From Albula goreensis (lineage: Eukaryota; Chordata; Actinopteri; Albuliformes; Albulidae), in contig CM040742.1 in assembly GCA_022829145.1 (NCBI GenBank), positions 47,328,182 to 47,392,181 on the forward strand: a DNA stretch of 64,000 nucleotides, given 5' to 3'. The position numbers and the translations under genes are program-made. Below, piece by piece: positions 61,723 through 64,000 of this stretch; the first letter of the stretch is position 1, and every line of letters begins with the position of its first letter. Below the pieces are notes generated by a model. The model worked only from the letters and a program-made list of their open reading frames with translations, had not been told where the DNA came from and did not search any database.

Positions 61723-62934
61723 CCTCCCGAACACTCGACTGGGATGAGCAATCTTTGTTTCTTAAGTTTTAACGCAATGTGAAGGGAAGTGGATTATGAC
61801 TGCGCGGTAAAACTAATCTCACGAAGTAAATAAATAAAAATTGGTCATACACATAAACGAGTGACATTGTATACTACGAAGCTGTACAGTTGTTTCACTT
61901 CGAAATCCATCCTAGGAAACTGGAATTGACAAGTAACCTACTGTACCTAAGAGAATGTAAAAGACCAACAAAACGCTCCGTTCACGTACAAAGAAAAGAG
62001 TAATCGAGAATACGGATTTTCTGAATGATAGAGTCTATGCAACGATACTAATCTCTGTTCCTTTTCACACCGAAAACCCTTGAACAAGAGAATTACCTTC
62101 AGTTCGCCTCTTTCTGTTCTCCCACTTAGGCACGCATTAGCTCGGGCTACATGCTTGGTAGACATATGATTTTAGGCACCTAAAAATGTCAAGTACACGC
62201 ACGTTTTCTGTAGTATCCGTGCAGTTGATTTCTTCACGGATATTTACTCGATATTGTGTTCAAAACTTCACACAAAAAACCATATTCGCTGTTCTGAATA
62301 CATTTCTATCCGTCTCAGCGTAAACTTGATAACATCCCACCAAAAACGAAGAAAAAAAATCCTTCCACAGTGACCAAGGAAACAAACTTCCAGAGGTTTT
62401 CAGTGCATAGTCTCAGCAATCCATTTCAGTCGCTGTTCCTTCCAAAATAGTTAAGATGAATCCGTATTCCTTCGCTATTGCAAAATAGCAGAGTCGTTAA
62501 ACGATGCGAGGCTTTGCGGAGCGTAATCGAATACCGGCACGTCTCCGTCCAGTCACCTCAATGCGCGGAGGCCGTGGAGCATTACAGAGTCCCATTGTAT
62601 GCTCCACTACCTCAAACATGAAAAAACGGCGAGAAGAGGCGTTCATTTGCAGACTCTAGTGGATTCTGAAGGACACTACACCACGATAGCGTACACTGTG
62701 GGAATAGGCAAGGCGGATGGAGGGTGTGGGCAAGCACAACACGACTCAAGTGTGCTCTTGTGAAACTGACGTCGCACTGAAGGCAAGAAGTACACGACCG
62801 ACTTTGTTAAAGGTCTATCAGGAATAGGGTAGAAACGAATAGCTCCAGCGATGACGAAATACGGAGTCGGGAAACTGTTAATGGATATAGCACATTTGCA
62901 AGACCTAATACAGAGAGGAACAGGAGCAGAGAAC

Positions 62935-62965
<31 letters not shown>

Positions 62966-63540
62966 CCGTTGAGACCGAACAAAAATCGACCTCGGCAATG
63001 ATACAAAATGCATAATAACTTCAGACCAAGATAACCGCCAAGCGCTTCAATACAAAGGGATTTAGAAACATGTTGGGGTTCCTTTAATCTTAGATGAGAT
63101 AACCTTTAATTTCCCTTCACAATGCCCCAGTAATGTCCAAAATCCTGGCCACTGGGAGGGGTTAATTTAAGGTCGTAAGGTTCTTTGCATGTATCAGGTG
63201 AGTGAAACACAGGGACTTGAAAGTAAAAAGTCTCACAGGAAGGACGGTTAAGCGCACGAACTCAAGCTCTCACTGTCTGCTGTTGGGAAAGTGAATCTCG
63301 CAGCCACGGCGTCGCCAGAATGCGCACGCATGACTTACAGTTCTGGTCTGTGGGTTCCCCCCGCGGCTTACTCATGTCTAACTGGTGCATCGTGCAGTCT
63401 AAATGTCAGGTGAGCAAACCCCGCTTAGGAGGACTCAGGAGCGCGGCGTAAGGGAGCCTCGAGACTGAGCGCCAGGAGGAGCGAGATTGTCTCACAAAGA
63501 AACAATGCAGAACGTAGAGGGATTATGACGTAACTGTTTT
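61723..63540 (-). promoter_or_regulatory. maml2: maml2 5' leader and probable promoter region
   Basis: Sequence immediately upstream of the maml2 ATG. An in-frame TAA at 61764-61762 closes the coding frame. CpG-containing stretches occur at about 62505-62640 and 63240-63490, the likeliest places for transcription to start, but no clear TATA box or initiator fixes a start site. A minus-strand CCAAT lies near 61840. An RBPJ-type YGTGGGAA motif (TGTGGGAA, plus strand) is at 62697-62704. A 27-base A run lies at about 62939-62965. The assignment rests on position relative to exon 1. Confidence 0.4.
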
Positions 63541-64000
63541 ATTTTAGATTTCATTCTTCTTGGGGAAAAAAAAACAAGGGAAAAATAAAAGTAATACTCC
63601 AGTTTTTTTGTCATTCACTAGCAATATAAAAATCGGAAAATACAAAAATAAGGGTTTTTTTTTCTGGATAGTGTTATTTATAAACTTGGATACAATTTTT
63701 ATTTACAGAATACATAGTTAACATGCAATTTCATGAAAGCAATTCATTTCTGATACATAAAGATTAAAAAGCAGTATTAGTTAATTTATTCATGTCTGTC
63801 CTGAAATTCATCTTTGATTTACAGGAAAAATTAAAATAGATTTTAGTTAGTGCATCTTACGTTATATTTTAAATACTGTTTTGATTAAAATCTACCCAAA
63901 TACATCACAAATTTGCAATTCATACCAGGTTTTTATACATACCATATAAAAACCTCATAATATATCTCAGAAAAAGAGACTAATTCAGGTTCACACGCAC
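63541..64000. other. AT-rich 5' flanking sequence, nothing recognised
   Basis: Strongly AT-rich with several A or T runs. No open frame, repeat family or splice site that I recognise. Confidence 0.5.

Noticed and set aside
61723-61734. Four extra codons (from a GTG) upstream of the exon 1 ATG
   Set aside because: GTG is not a normal start in a vertebrate gene; the ATG at 61722 has a good context and matches the human N-terminus.
63325-63345. Minus-strand donor-like ctgtaagtcatg, a possible upstream non-coding exon
   Set aside because: Exonic side does not fit the consensus and there is no matching acceptor I can defend near exon 1.

Overview
The window is vertebrate nuclear DNA, almost certainly from a ray-finned (teleost-type) fish. 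It is dominated by one very long intron and is full of CA/GT microsatellites, short hAT-type MITEs, a tRNA-derived SINE family and LINE 3' tails of the kind common in teleost genomes. The only protein-coding gene I can support is mastermind-like 2 (maml2), a Notch transcriptional coactivator, on the minus strand.

Layout in transcription order (right to left). About 64000-61723 is the 5' flank and leader. Exon 1 (61722-61300, 141 codons) carries the start codon and the Notch/RBPJ-binding helix. Intron 1 (61299-1864, 59,436 bp) has a GT donor and AG acceptor, both phase 0. Exon 2 (1863-451, 471 codons) carries the acidic, CBP/p300-binding-type region and the start of the glutamine-rich region. 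Intron 2 begins at 450 and leaves the window at its left edge. The remaining exons, including the C-terminal half, lie outside the window. Together the two exons give 612 codons; the human protein is roughly 1,150 residues.

Intron 1 contains no second gene that I can recognise. It holds (i) a family of tRNA-like SINE copies, (ii) hAT-like MITEs with visible terminal inverted repeats, one of them nested inside a SINE with an 8-bp target-site duplication, (iii) a pair of about 320-bp dispersed repeats in inverted orientation, (iv) many minisatellites and very long CA, GA and ACGC arrays, and (v) stretches of AT-rich single-copy sequence that could hold enhancers.

The most interesting pattern is that at least two minisatellite families look like tandem amplifications of small pieces of dispersed elements found in the same intron. 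A 47-bp unit (arrays at 36.8-38.2 kb and 56.8-57.1 kb) is the tRNA-like head of the SINE. A 37-bp unit (arrays at 47.5-48.0 kb and, inverted, 50.3-50.6 kb) is the end of a MITE. I found no convincing new protein-coding system, and the many open frames in this intron are mostly repeat artefacts.
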